NCBI GenBank assembly: GCA_013813075.1 | Contig: JACCSI010000039.1 | Span: 1 to 5,479, forward strand | DNA: 5,479 nucleotides | DNA from: Acidobacteriota bacterium | Lineage (GTDB): Bacteria; Acidobacteriota; Vicinamibacteria; Vicinamibacterales; UBA2999 | Reading direction: 5' to 3' | Part shown: positions 1 through 5,479 of the stretch, piece by piece | Layout of the letters: each line of letters begins with the position of its first letter | Numbering within the stretch: the stretch's first letter is position 1 | The notes under the pieces: model-generated | The model's input: the letters and a program-made list of their open reading frames with translations, nothing else | Told to the model about the DNA's origin: nothing | The model's database searches: none | Made by a program: the position numbers and the translations under genes

Positions 1-182
1 CCGCAGCGATGGATCTCAATCCGCCGCAATCGACCACACGGTAGGCAAATCAAAAAAATGCGTGGAGGGAACTCCCCCGGGGCCGCCTTCCATGCTCCTC
101 CCCAGCCGGCTACACCTGTGCCGGTGCCGGTCGCCTCCCTCCGCCAACGTGTGGGTCAAGCGGATCCTCCAATCAGGACCGT

Positions 183-247
183 GTCTCCACAACCGTGGAT
201 TTGCATGGCTCTTCAGGCGGCATTTTTGCAATGTCCTGAATGGAGAC
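183..247 (+). promoter_or_regulatory. Possible SD-sequestering leader structure
   Basis: GTCTCCA at 183-189 is perfectly complementary to TGGAGAC at 241-247, which contains the Shine-Dalgarno sequence of the lipoprotein gene. Between them, TTCAGG (212-217) and CCTGAA (235-240) form a hairpin with an inner CATT/AATG stem (221-224 with 230-233). A competing local hairpin, TCCAC/GTGGA (186-190 with 195-199, AACC loop), would use up the anti-SD bases and free the ribosome binding site. The complementarity is seen directly. That it acts as a translational switch is inference, and such matches can arise by chance in a GC-rich leader. Confidence 0.22.
242..246 (+). promoter_or_regulatory. Ribosome binding site of the lipoprotein gene
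   Basis: GGAGA lies seven bases before the ATG at 254. It decides the start: the same frame is open further upstream, with a GTG at 62 and another ATG at 92, but only the ATG at 254 combines a good Shine-Dalgarno sequence with an immediate signal peptide. Confidence 0.7.
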
Positions 248-253
248 CAATTC

Positions 254-1399
254 ATGAGCTCAAGAGTCATCCCCGCGGCGTTGATTCTCATGGCCGCCAT
301 GGGATGCGCGACGGGCGCGCATGGGCCGTCGATTGACACGCCGGTGTCGGCCGCACCGCGCGCTCTCAACAAACTGACGGTGGAAGAACGCCGCGCTCTG
401 CTGGCTCGCGCCCGGGTGTGGCAGCCGATCAATACCGCCCGCGTCAATCTTCTGACTGGTCCACGCGCCCCTGATGCCATCGGCTTTGATGCCGCCGTGA
501 CCTGCGACTACGAGTATCCGGATGAACCGCTTAGCGGCCTCACGCCGAAATTCGATTGCAAGCTCGGGGCGAAGGACGTCGTCAAGGTGAAATATGGTGA
601 GGACAACGGCGAAGTGTTCGCGGAAGTTGCCGCCAGCCGTCTGTTTTGGGCACTGGGGTTTTTCGCCGACCGCATGTACCCCGTCCGGGTGACGTGCCGC
701 AATTGCCCGCCCGACCCGTTCAAGGCGAGCACCTCCGACTGGCATCTGGGCAAGAGCGACAACGTCGCGAAGCGGGTCTTTGAACCCGCCGTCATCGAAC
801 GCAACCTCGACGGCAAGAAGGTCGAGGTGCCGGGCTACGAAGGATGGGGCTGGCCCGAGCTCGACCGCATCGCCGACGACCGTCAGGGAGCGTCGCGCGC
901 GCAGATTGATGCGTTGAAGCTCCTCGCAGTCTTCGTTCAGCATGTCGACAGCAAGCCGGAACAGCAAGCGCTGTTGTGCGCGGATGGCGCGACAGGCCGC
1001 GACAGTCAGGGCAATGCGACCTGCGCGACGCCGATGCTGGTGGTCAAGGATCTCGGGGCGACATTCGGTGCGGCCAACAAGATCAGCTACCAGAAAATGA
1101 AGCTCGAAAGCTGGCGGTCGGTGTCGATCTGGAAAGACGCCAAAACCTGCCAGGGCGATCTGACCAGGTCGTTTGTCGGGACGCTCGAGCATCCGCATAT
1201 TAGCGAGGCCGGCCGGAAGTTCCTGGCCGATCGTTTGCTTTTGCTCACCGATCGACAACTTCGGGACCTATTTACGGCCGCGCGCGTGGACCAGCGCAAG
1301 GACAACCTGAATGGCCGCCAGGTGACGGTGGCCGACTGGGTGACGGTGTTCAAGGAAAAGCGGGCGCAGATCGTCCAACACCGGTGCCCAGTCACCTGA
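254..1399 (+). CDS. Predicted lipoprotein of unknown function, possibly kinase-like
   Basis: The 381-residue product starts with a short hydrophobic segment ending in Ala-Met-Gly-Cys (Cys18), an acceptable though imperfect lipobox, so it is probably a lipid-anchored exported protein. The mature part has eight further Cys (84, 102, 148, 151, 242, 257, 299, 378), including CRNC at 148-151, which suits disulfides outside the cytoplasm. I recognise no named family, though the sequence resembles hypothetical proteins I associate with Acidobacteriota. Blocks that look constrained are VVKVKYGE (109-116), the helix GEVFAEVAASRLFWALGF (119-136), QHVDSKPEQQ (229-238) and VKDLGATFG (264-272). Their order, a Lys, a Glu-bearing helix, an HxD-type loop and a D-x-G loop, recalls atypical kinases such as HipA or FAM20C. 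This is inference only; no glycine-rich loop is evident. The start is the ATG behind GGAGA. The next gene follows after 128 bases with its own promoter-like element, so co-transcription is uncertain. Confidence 0.85.
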   Translation: MSSRVIPAALILMAAMGCATGAHGPSIDTPVSAAPRALNKLTVEERRALLARARVWQPINTARVNLLTGPRAPDAIGFDAAVTCDYEYPDEPLSGLTPKFDCKLGAKDVVKVKYGEDNGEVFAEVAASRLFWALGFFADRMYPVRVTCRNCPPDPFKASTSDWHLGKSDNVAKRVFEPAVIERNLDGKKVEVPGYEGWGWPELDRIADDRQGASRAQIDALKLLAVFVQHVDSKPEQQALLCADGATGRDSQGNATCATPMLVVKDLGATFGAANKISYQKMKLESWRSVSIWKDAKTCQGDLTRSFVGTLEHPHISEAGRKFLADRLLLLTDRQLRDLFTAARVDQRKDNLNGRQVTVADWVTVFKEKRAQIVQHRCPVT

Positions 1400-1472
1400 C
1401 TCGCGGCATCGGCACCTTGACGGGGCTCGGTGCGTGGTCCCGGAAGCTGACAACCGGTGACATCGTTTCCTC

Positions 1473-1478
1473 TATAAT
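1473..1478 (+). promoter_or_regulatory. Probable -10 element (TATAAT) before the diheme gene
   Basis: A perfect TATAAT stands in an otherwise GC-rich 128-base gap. Upstream, CTGACA at 1447-1452 resembles a -35 box, but its 20-base spacer is longer than the usual 16-18. GTGACA at 1457-1462 is too close. Transcription would start near 1485, giving a leader of about 40 bases before the ATG at 1528. This implies the diheme/HXXSHH pair can be transcribed independently of the lipoprotein gene. The -35 is unconvincing, so the promoter may need an activator. No T-rich terminator for the lipoprotein gene is visible in the gap; only a weak GCACC/GGTGC pairing (1412-1416 with 1429-1433) is present. Confidence 0.5.
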
Positions 1479-1489
1479 TTGCGGAATCC

Positions 1490-1531
1490 ATGAACCAGGC
1501 TTGGAGCACTTTCGGGGCAAGACACGAATGA
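1490..1531 (+). CDS. Possible 13-codon leader ORF overlapping the next start
   Basis: The frame reads MNQAWSTFGARHE and stops with a TGA at 1529-1531, inside the ATGA that also contains the start codon of the diheme protein gene (1528-1530). Its ATG lies about five bases after the transcription start expected from the TATAAT at 1473, so it would be translated almost leaderless. A weak GCGGA (1481-1485) precedes it. The diheme gene has only a weak Shine-Dalgarno candidate of its own (GGGG at 1514-1517, ten bases before the ATG), so termination-reinitiation from this mini-ORF could help its translation. The peptide resembles nothing I know, and its existence is inferred from the reading frame alone. 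Confidence 0.25.
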   Translation: MNQAWSTFGARHE

Positions 1532-4011
1532 AACGAGCGGTTTTCGCATTGCTCGGCGCCGGCAGCCTGGCGCTGGGGCTCGGGGCCACAACCCAGGCGC
1601 AACGCGGTAGCGCCGTTGTCACTCCCGCGCCGGCCCGCAGTCAACAGACCGCCCCGGTAAAAATGGCGTCTGCCCATGCTGCTGGCACGCCTGAACTGTC
1701 GACGCCCGCCTCGCAAACGGCCACAGTCAAGCAGTACTGCGCCACCTGTCATAGCGACCGCGTCAAGGCCGGCGGACTCTCGCTCGCCGGCTTCGATGCG
1801 ACGAAGGTGGCGGCCGAGCCGATCGTCGCCGAGAAGATGATTCGCAAGCTGCGCGCCGGGATGATGCCGCCCGCAGGGGCCAAGCGGCCTGATTCCACGG
1901 TGTTGACCGGTCTGGCTGAGGCGCTCGAGACCCGCATTGATCGGGCGGCGGCGCTCCATCCCAACCCGGGGTCGCGCCCGTCGCAACGTTTGAATCGCGC
2001 CGAATACGCCAGCGCCATTCGCGCGCTGCTTGGGCTCGAGATCGACGTCAATGCCTACCTGCCACCCGATACCATTGCCCATGGTTTCGACAACATCTCC
2101 GAAGAGCAGGGGCTGTCGTCGGCCGTGATGGAAGGCTACCTGCGCGCGGCGAGTGCGATCAGCCGTTTGGCGGTCGGTGACCGTAACGCCTCGAACACGT
2201 CGGCAATCTACAAAATACCGCGCGACGCGACGCAGATGCGCCACGTCATCGGGACCCCGGTTGGCACGCGCGGCGGCACGTCGGTGGTGCACATTTTCCC
2301 GGCCGACGGCGAGTACGTGTTCAAGATGCTGTTGCACAGCGGGCCGACCGGCGATTTATTCGGCAGCGCGGTGGAAGGCGAGCAAATAGAAGTCTCGGTG
2401 AACGGCGCCCGCAAAGCGGTGCTGACGATTAGCCACACCATGAAAGAGTCCGACGAGGGCGGGCTCAATTTGCAGACCGGTCCGATTCATGTCGCGGCGG
2501 GTCCGCAGCGGGTCGCTGCGGCCTTCATCCAACGCGCGGATGGCCCGGTGGACGATTTGGTCGCCCCAATCGAGCACACCCTGGCCGATAGCAACATTGG
2601 CGAGACGTTTGGCGTGACGGCACTCGCGCATCTGCGCGAGTTCGCAGTGACGGGCCCCTTGAGAGTAACCGGCGTGTCCGACACGCCCAGCCGGCGTCGC
2701 ATCTTCACGTGCCGTCCGACGTCGGCCAGCGAAGAGACGCCGTGCGCGGCGGAGATTCTCAAGCGACTGGCGCTGCAGGCCTACCGCGGGACGGTGCCTG
2801 GCGACGACCTCGCGGACCTGATGCGGTTTTTCAGCGAGGGGCAGAAGCAGGGCGACTTCGAGTCGGGCATTCGCCTGGCCATTCAGGCAATGCTTGCGAA
2901 TCCGCGCTTCGTGTTCCGTCTCGAACAGGCGCCGCCGACGCTCCGCGCCGGGGAGACCTATCGTATTGGCGACCTCGACCTGGCCTCGCGGCTGTCGTTT
3001 TTTCTGTGGGGCACGGTGCCCGATGCCGAACTGGTCAAGGCGGCGCAGTCCGGCGTGTTGAAGACTCGGCTGGGGCTCGATCAGCAGGTTCGCCGCATGC
3101 TGGCCGACGCGCGGGCCGAGGCGGTGGCCATGCGGTTTGGCGCCCAGTGGCTTCGGTTACAGGATATCGAGAAGAACCGCCCTGATCCGCTGCTCTATCC
3201 GCAGTGGGACGACACGCTGGCCGACGCATTCCGCCGCGAGACGGAGCTGTTTTTTGACAGCATCGTACGCGAGGACCGTAACGTCATGGACCTGCTGACG
3301 GCCGACTACACGTTTGTCAACGAACGCGTGGCCAAGCACTACGGCATTGCGAACGTGACCGGCACTCACTTCCGCAAGGTAGCGCTGACCGATCCCGCGC
3401 GGCGCGGCATCCTCGGCCATGGCAGCATCCTGCAGTTGACCTCGATTGCCGATCGCACGTCGCCGGTGTTGCGTGGCAAATGGGTCATGGAAGTGTTGCT
3501 CGGCACGCCACCACCGCCGCCACCGCCAAATGTGCCGGACCTCGAGGAGACCAAGGGCGTGAAGGAAGACCGCGTCCTATCCGTGCGCGAGCGCATGGAA
3601 CAGCACCGCGCCAATCCGGCATGCACCTCGTGCCACAAAGTGATCGATCCACTCGGCCTCGCGTTGGAGAACTTCGACCCGTCCGGTAAGTGGCGCATCA
3701 AGGACAGCGGCGTTCCAGTGGATCCCACGGGTGTCATGTACGACGGCACCAAGATCAACGGCCCTGCGGACTTGCGCCAGGCGCTGATGAATCACAAGGA
3801 CGCCATTCTCTTGAGCTTCACCGAGAGCTTGATGACTTACGGATTGGGCCGGTCGGTGGAGTCGTACGACATGCCCGCGATCCGCGCCATCGTCCGCGAC
3901 GCGGCGAAAAAAGAGCATCGGATGTCGGCATTTATTTCGGGTGTGGTCAACAGCGCTGCGTTCAGGATGGCGAAACCGTCCGCGATCGAGACAACCGCAA
4001 GTCACCGGTAG
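1528..4011 (+). CDS. Exported diheme cytochrome c-like protein (DUF1592/DUF1588 family)
   Basis: This 827-residue protein has the domain chain typical of planctomycete-type cytochromes. A Sec signal peptide (1-24, cleavage after TQA) and an Ala/Thr/Pro-rich linker come first. A PSCyt1-like heme domain follows, with CATCH (71-75) and a likely axial Met in GMMPP (111-115). Then come DUF1587 (about 154-216, RLNRAEY), a beta-rich segment that could be a carbohydrate-binding-like sandwich (about 237-380), DUF1595 (406-466), DUF1592 (478-607, LSFFLWGTVPD), DUF1588 (625-722) and DUF1585 (742-814). DUF1588 holds a second heme site, CTSCH (699-703), and a run of seven prolines (661-667). Two c-type hemes outside the cytoplasm imply electron transfer; substrate and partner are not established for the family. 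The start at 1528 was chosen because the in-frame extension back to 1384 lacks signal-peptide character. It forms an operon with the HXXSHH gene 38 bases downstream. The usual family sequence AYRRP reads AYRGT here (residues 418-422). Confidence 0.95.
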   Translation: MKRAVFALLGAGSLALGLGATTQAQRGSAVVTPAPARSQQTAPVKMASAHAAGTPELSTPASQTATVKQYCATCHSDRVKAGGLSLAGFDATKVAAEPIVAEKMIRKLRAGMMPPAGAKRPDSTVLTGLAEALETRIDRAAALHPNPGSRPSQRLNRAEYASAIRALLGLEIDVNAYLPPDTIAHGFDNISEEQGLSSAVMEGYLRAASAISRLAVGDRNASNTSAIYKIPRDATQMRHVIGTPVGTRGGTSVVHIFPADGEYVFKMLLHSGPTGDLFGSAVEGEQIEVSVNGARKAVLTISHTMKESDEGGLNLQTGPIHVAAGPQRVAAAFIQRADGPVDDLVAPIEHTLADSNIGETFGVTALAHLREFAVTGPLRVTGVSDTPSRRRIFTCRPTSASEETPCAAEILKRLALQAYRGTVPGDDLADLMRFFSEGQKQGDFESGIRLAIQAMLANPRFVFRLEQAPPTLRAGETYRIGDLDLASRLSFFLWGTVPDAELVKAAQSGVLKTRLGLDQQVRRMLADARAEAVAMRFGAQWLRLQDIEKNRPDPLLYPQWDDTLADAFRRETELFFDSIVREDRNVMDLLTADYTFVNERVAKHYGIANVTGTHFRKVALTDPARRGILGHGSILQLTSIADRTSPVLRGKWVMEVLLGTPPPPPPPNVPDLEETKGVKEDRVLSVRERMEQHRANPACTSCHKVIDPLGLALENFDPSGKWRIKDSGVPVDPTGVMYDGTKINGPADLRQALMNHKDAILLSFTESLMTYGLGRSVESYDMPAIRAIVRDAAKKEHRMSAFISGVVNSAAFRMAKPSAIETTASHR

Positions 4012-4013
4012 CG

Positions 4014-4031
4014 GCGGGCCGTCCGGCCCGC
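4014..4031 (+). repeat. Perfect GC-only intercistronic hairpin
   Basis: GCGGGCC (4014-4020) and GGCCCGC (4025-4031) form a seven-pair, all G/C stem around the loop GTCC. It starts two bases after the TAG of the diheme gene and ends five bases before the purine-rich GTTGAGGAG that leads to the next ATG. No T-run follows, so it is unlikely to be an intrinsic terminator. A role in stabilising the upstream message or setting the expression ratio of the two genes is inference. It could also be one copy of a dispersed palindromic repeat, which cannot be judged from one window. Confidence 0.6.
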
Positions 4032-4038
4032 ACGAGTT

Positions 4039-4044
4039 GAGGAG
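4039..4044 (+). promoter_or_regulatory. Strong ribosome binding site of the HXXSHH gene
   Basis: GAGGAG sits five bases before the ATG at 4050. It is the best Shine-Dalgarno match in the window and lies just beyond the intercistronic hairpin, so it should stay accessible when that stem is formed. Confidence 0.8.
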
Positions 4045-4049
4045 AAACG

Positions 4050-5447
4050 ATGTATCTGACCAAGAAGCACCTTTCACGCCGCACCGTTCTGCGCGGTATG
4101 GGCGTCACGATGGCGCTGCCGTTCCTCGAAGCGATGGCACCCGCCGGAGCCGTTTTTGCGAAGACCGCGGCCGGGAAGGTCCGCCTCTCGGCGATCGAGT
4201 TGGTGCACGGCTCCGCCGGCGCCACCGCGATCGGGCTCCAGAAAAATCTGTGGTCGCCGGCGGCGGTGGGTAAGAGCTTCGACCTCGCGCCGACCAGCTT
4301 GTCGTCGCTCGAGCCGTGGCGCGACCATGTCACCATCGTCAGCAACACTGATGTCCGCAACGCCGAAGCGTTCGAAACGCCGGAGATTGGCGGCGACCAC
4401 TTTCGGTCGAGCGCAGTGTTTCTGACCCAGGCGCATCCGCGCCAGACCAAGGGTTCGAACGTTCACGCCGGCACCTCGCTCGATCAGTTCTACGCACAAA
4501 AATTCGGCCAGGAAACCGCGATCCCGTCGATGCAGTTGTGCATCGAGGCGGTCGATCAGGCGGGCGGGTGCTCGTACGGCTACTCCTGCGTCTACACCGA
4601 CACAATTTCGTGGTCGGCACCCAACCAGCCGTTGCCGATGATTCGCGACCCGCGCTTTGCTTTCGATCAGTTGTTCGGTGTCGGCTCGACGCCGGAAGAA
4701 CGCCGCGAGCGCCGACGGGAAGATCGCAGCATCCTCGATTCGATCACCACCGCGGCTGGGCGCCTGCGCAACACGCTGGGCGCGGTCGATCGCGTGCGCC
4801 TTGCGGCCTACCTCGACGAAGTGCGCGAGGTCGAGCGTCGCATACTGTTGGTCGAGGCGCAGAATAACACCGGCAGCGAACGCGACTTGCCGGGCGCGCC
4901 TGCCGGCGTCCCCGACTCGTTCTCCGAACACGTCAAGTTGATGTTCGACCTGCAGGCGCTGGCGTTTGCCGGCGATACGACCCGCGTCTTCTCGTTCAAG
5001 CTCGGTCGCGATGCCTCGAGCCGGTCGTACCCGGAAAGCGGCACCAAGACGGCGTTCCACCCAGGGTCACACCACGGCGAGCGCGAGGACCGCATCCTCG
5101 ACTTCGCGAAGATCAACGCGTATCACGTCAGCATGGTGCCCTACTTCATGGAGAAGCTGCGCAACACGCCCGACGGCGAGAGCAACCTGCTCGACAACAC
5201 GCTCATCATCTTCGGGTCGCCAATGGGCAACGCCAACGTGCACAACCACAAGCGCTGCCCGCTCTTTCTGGCCGGGCACGCCGGCGGTGCACTGAAGGGC
5301 GGCCTGCACTTGAAGGCGCCGGATGGCACGCCAATGGCCAACGTCTTTCTGACGCTGATGCACGATCTCGGACTCACCGAGGTCGAGAAGTTCGGCGACA
5401 GCACCGGCAAATTCGACCTCAATTCGGTCCGCGAAACCACGCTATGA
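4050..5447 (+). CDS. Tat-exported HXXSHH (DUF1552) family protein
   Basis: The 465-residue product is full length for the DUF1552 (HXXSHH) family. It starts with a twin-arginine signal, SRRTVLRG (9-16), then a hydrophobic stretch and a likely cleavage after VFA (35-37), so it is probably exported folded. Family blocks in order are VSNTDV (97-102), GDHFRSSAVFLT (115-126), GTSLDQFYAQ (141-150), ISWSAPNQPLP (186-196), FDQLFG (205-210), an Arg/Glu-rich helical region (about 214-272) and the name-giving HPGSHH (337-342). A C-terminal IIFGSPMGNANVHNHKRCP (386-404) and LAGHAGG (407-413) follow, recalling the related DUF1501 proteins and the alkaline phosphatase superfamily. The clustered His and Asp could bind metal, but no reaction has been shown for the family as far as I know. 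It shares an operon with the diheme gene and probably acts with it outside the cytoplasm. Cys 164, 174, 180 and 403 could form disulfides after export. Confidence 0.95.
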   Translation: MYLTKKHLSRRTVLRGMGVTMALPFLEAMAPAGAVFAKTAAGKVRLSAIELVHGSAGATAIGLQKNLWSPAAVGKSFDLAPTSLSSLEPWRDHVTIVSNTDVRNAEAFETPEIGGDHFRSSAVFLTQAHPRQTKGSNVHAGTSLDQFYAQKFGQETAIPSMQLCIEAVDQAGGCSYGYSCVYTDTISWSAPNQPLPMIRDPRFAFDQLFGVGSTPEERRERRREDRSILDSITTAAGRLRNTLGAVDRVRLAAYLDEVREVERRILLVEAQNNTGSERDLPGAPAGVPDSFSEHVKLMFDLQALAFAGDTTRVFSFKLGRDASSRSYPESGTKTAFHPGSHHGEREDRILDFAKINAYHVSMVPYFMEKLRNTPDGESNLLDNTLIIFGSPMGNANVHNHKRCPLFLAGHAGGALKGGLHLKAPDGTPMANVFLTLMHDLGLTEVEKFGDSTGKFDLNSVRETTL

Positions 5448-5479
5448 AGAGACACGGCCCACTCGCCCGGCCCCAAGCT
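5444..5479 (+). CDS. Start of a further operon gene, cut by the window edge
   Basis: An ATG at 5444 overlaps the TGA of the HXXSHH gene in an ATGA junction. The frame stays open to the right edge (12 codons, MKRHGPLARPQA). No clear Shine-Dalgarno sequence precedes it, so it would depend on translational coupling with the gene before it. Too little is visible to name a product. In related genomes I recall ankyrin-repeat proteins near such pairs, but nothing visible here supports or excludes that. The overlap may also be accidental. Confidence 0.4.
   Translation, partial: MKRHGPLARPQA

Larger units (their letters stand above)
1..253 (+). other. Upstream leader region without a convincing gene
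   Basis: I see no convincing gene here. Two plus-strand frames are open from the left edge (one to base 336, one straight into the lipoprotein gene). Their translations are rich in Arg, Pro and Cys and show no domain, so I treat them as chance open frames in GC-rich DNA. The stretch has an A7 run (52-58) and several complementary segments. Bases 62-70 can pair with 136-144 (nine pairs, one G-U). CCGGC at 106-110 faces GCCGG at 120-124. TTCAGG at 212-217 faces CCTGAA at 235-240. I found no good -35/-10 pair and could not match any riboswitch consensus I know. It is probably the 5' untranslated region plus promoter area of the lipoprotein gene, but where transcription starts is not visible. Confidence 0.45.

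Noticed and set aside
52..80. Possible minus-strand intrinsic terminator (T7 run after a GGAG/CTCC stem)
   Set aside because: The stem is only four pairs and is separated from the T-run by five bases, and there is no minus-strand gene for it to end.
62..253. N-terminal extension of the lipoprotein gene from GTG 62 or ATG 92 (the frame is open back to base 2)
   Set aside because: The extension is Arg/Cys/Pro-rich, has no signal peptide or domain, and would bury the lipoprotein signal that begins at the ATG at 254, which has its own Shine-Dalgarno sequence.
260..1258. Long minus-strand open frame (332 codons) antisense to the lipoprotein gene
   Set aside because: It is a shadow frame in GC-rich DNA: Arg/His-rich, without a recognisable domain, while the plus strand has signal peptide, conserved-looking blocks and a ribosome binding site.
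1384..1527. 48-residue N-terminal extension of the diheme protein
   Set aside because: It would start inside the end of the lipoprotein gene, span the TATAAT element and displace the clear Sec signal peptide starting at 1528.
3508..3528. CCACCGCCG-like tandem triplets looking like a short repeat array
   Set aside because: They encode the seven-proline run within the DUF1588 region, which is usual for this family, so it is a coding feature and not a separate repeat element.
4074..5060. Long minus-strand open frame (328 codons) antisense to the HXXSHH gene
   Set aside because: The plus-strand frame matches a known family from end to end; the antisense translation is Arg/Ala-rich and featureless.

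Overview
The window comes from a GC-rich bacterial chromosome. It carries three complete plus-strand genes, all predicted to be exported, and the first codons of a fourth. The central pair is a diheme, cytochrome c-like protein of the DUF1587/DUF1595/DUF1592/DUF1588/DUF1585 type followed by a Tat-exported HXXSHH (DUF1552) protein. From established knowledge, such pairs are abundant in Acidobacteriota, Planctomycetota, Verrucomicrobiota and Myxococcota. The GC-rich codon usage, this pair, and an upstream lipoprotein resembling hypothetical proteins I associate with Acidobacteriota point most to class Vicinamibacteria. That assignment is inference; no marker gene is present.

Layout. Bases 1-253 are a non-coding-looking leader. 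It has several complementary segments, including one that could pair with the Shine-Dalgarno sequence of the first gene. Bases 254-1399 encode a 381-residue predicted lipoprotein of unknown function. Its conserved-looking blocks recall very divergent protein-kinase folds. Bases 1400-1527 hold a perfect TATAAT hexamer and a 13-codon leader reading frame whose stop overlaps the next start codon. Bases 1528-4011 encode the 827-residue diheme protein. A 38-base gap with a perfect GC-only hairpin and a strong ribosome binding site leads to the 465-residue HXXSHH protein (4050-5447). Its stop codon overlaps the start of another frame (5444 to the right edge) in an ATGA junction.

How the genes may work together. 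The two central genes are almost certainly one transcription unit. They combine an exported protein able to bind two c-type hemes with a Tat substrate that probably has an alkaline-phosphatase-like fold. This suggests an extracytoplasmic redox or hydrolytic module whose substrate is unknown. The lipoprotein gene lies 128 bases upstream with a promoter-like element in between, so its link to the pair is only positional. No rRNA, tRNA, CRISPR array, transposase or insertion-sequence end was seen.
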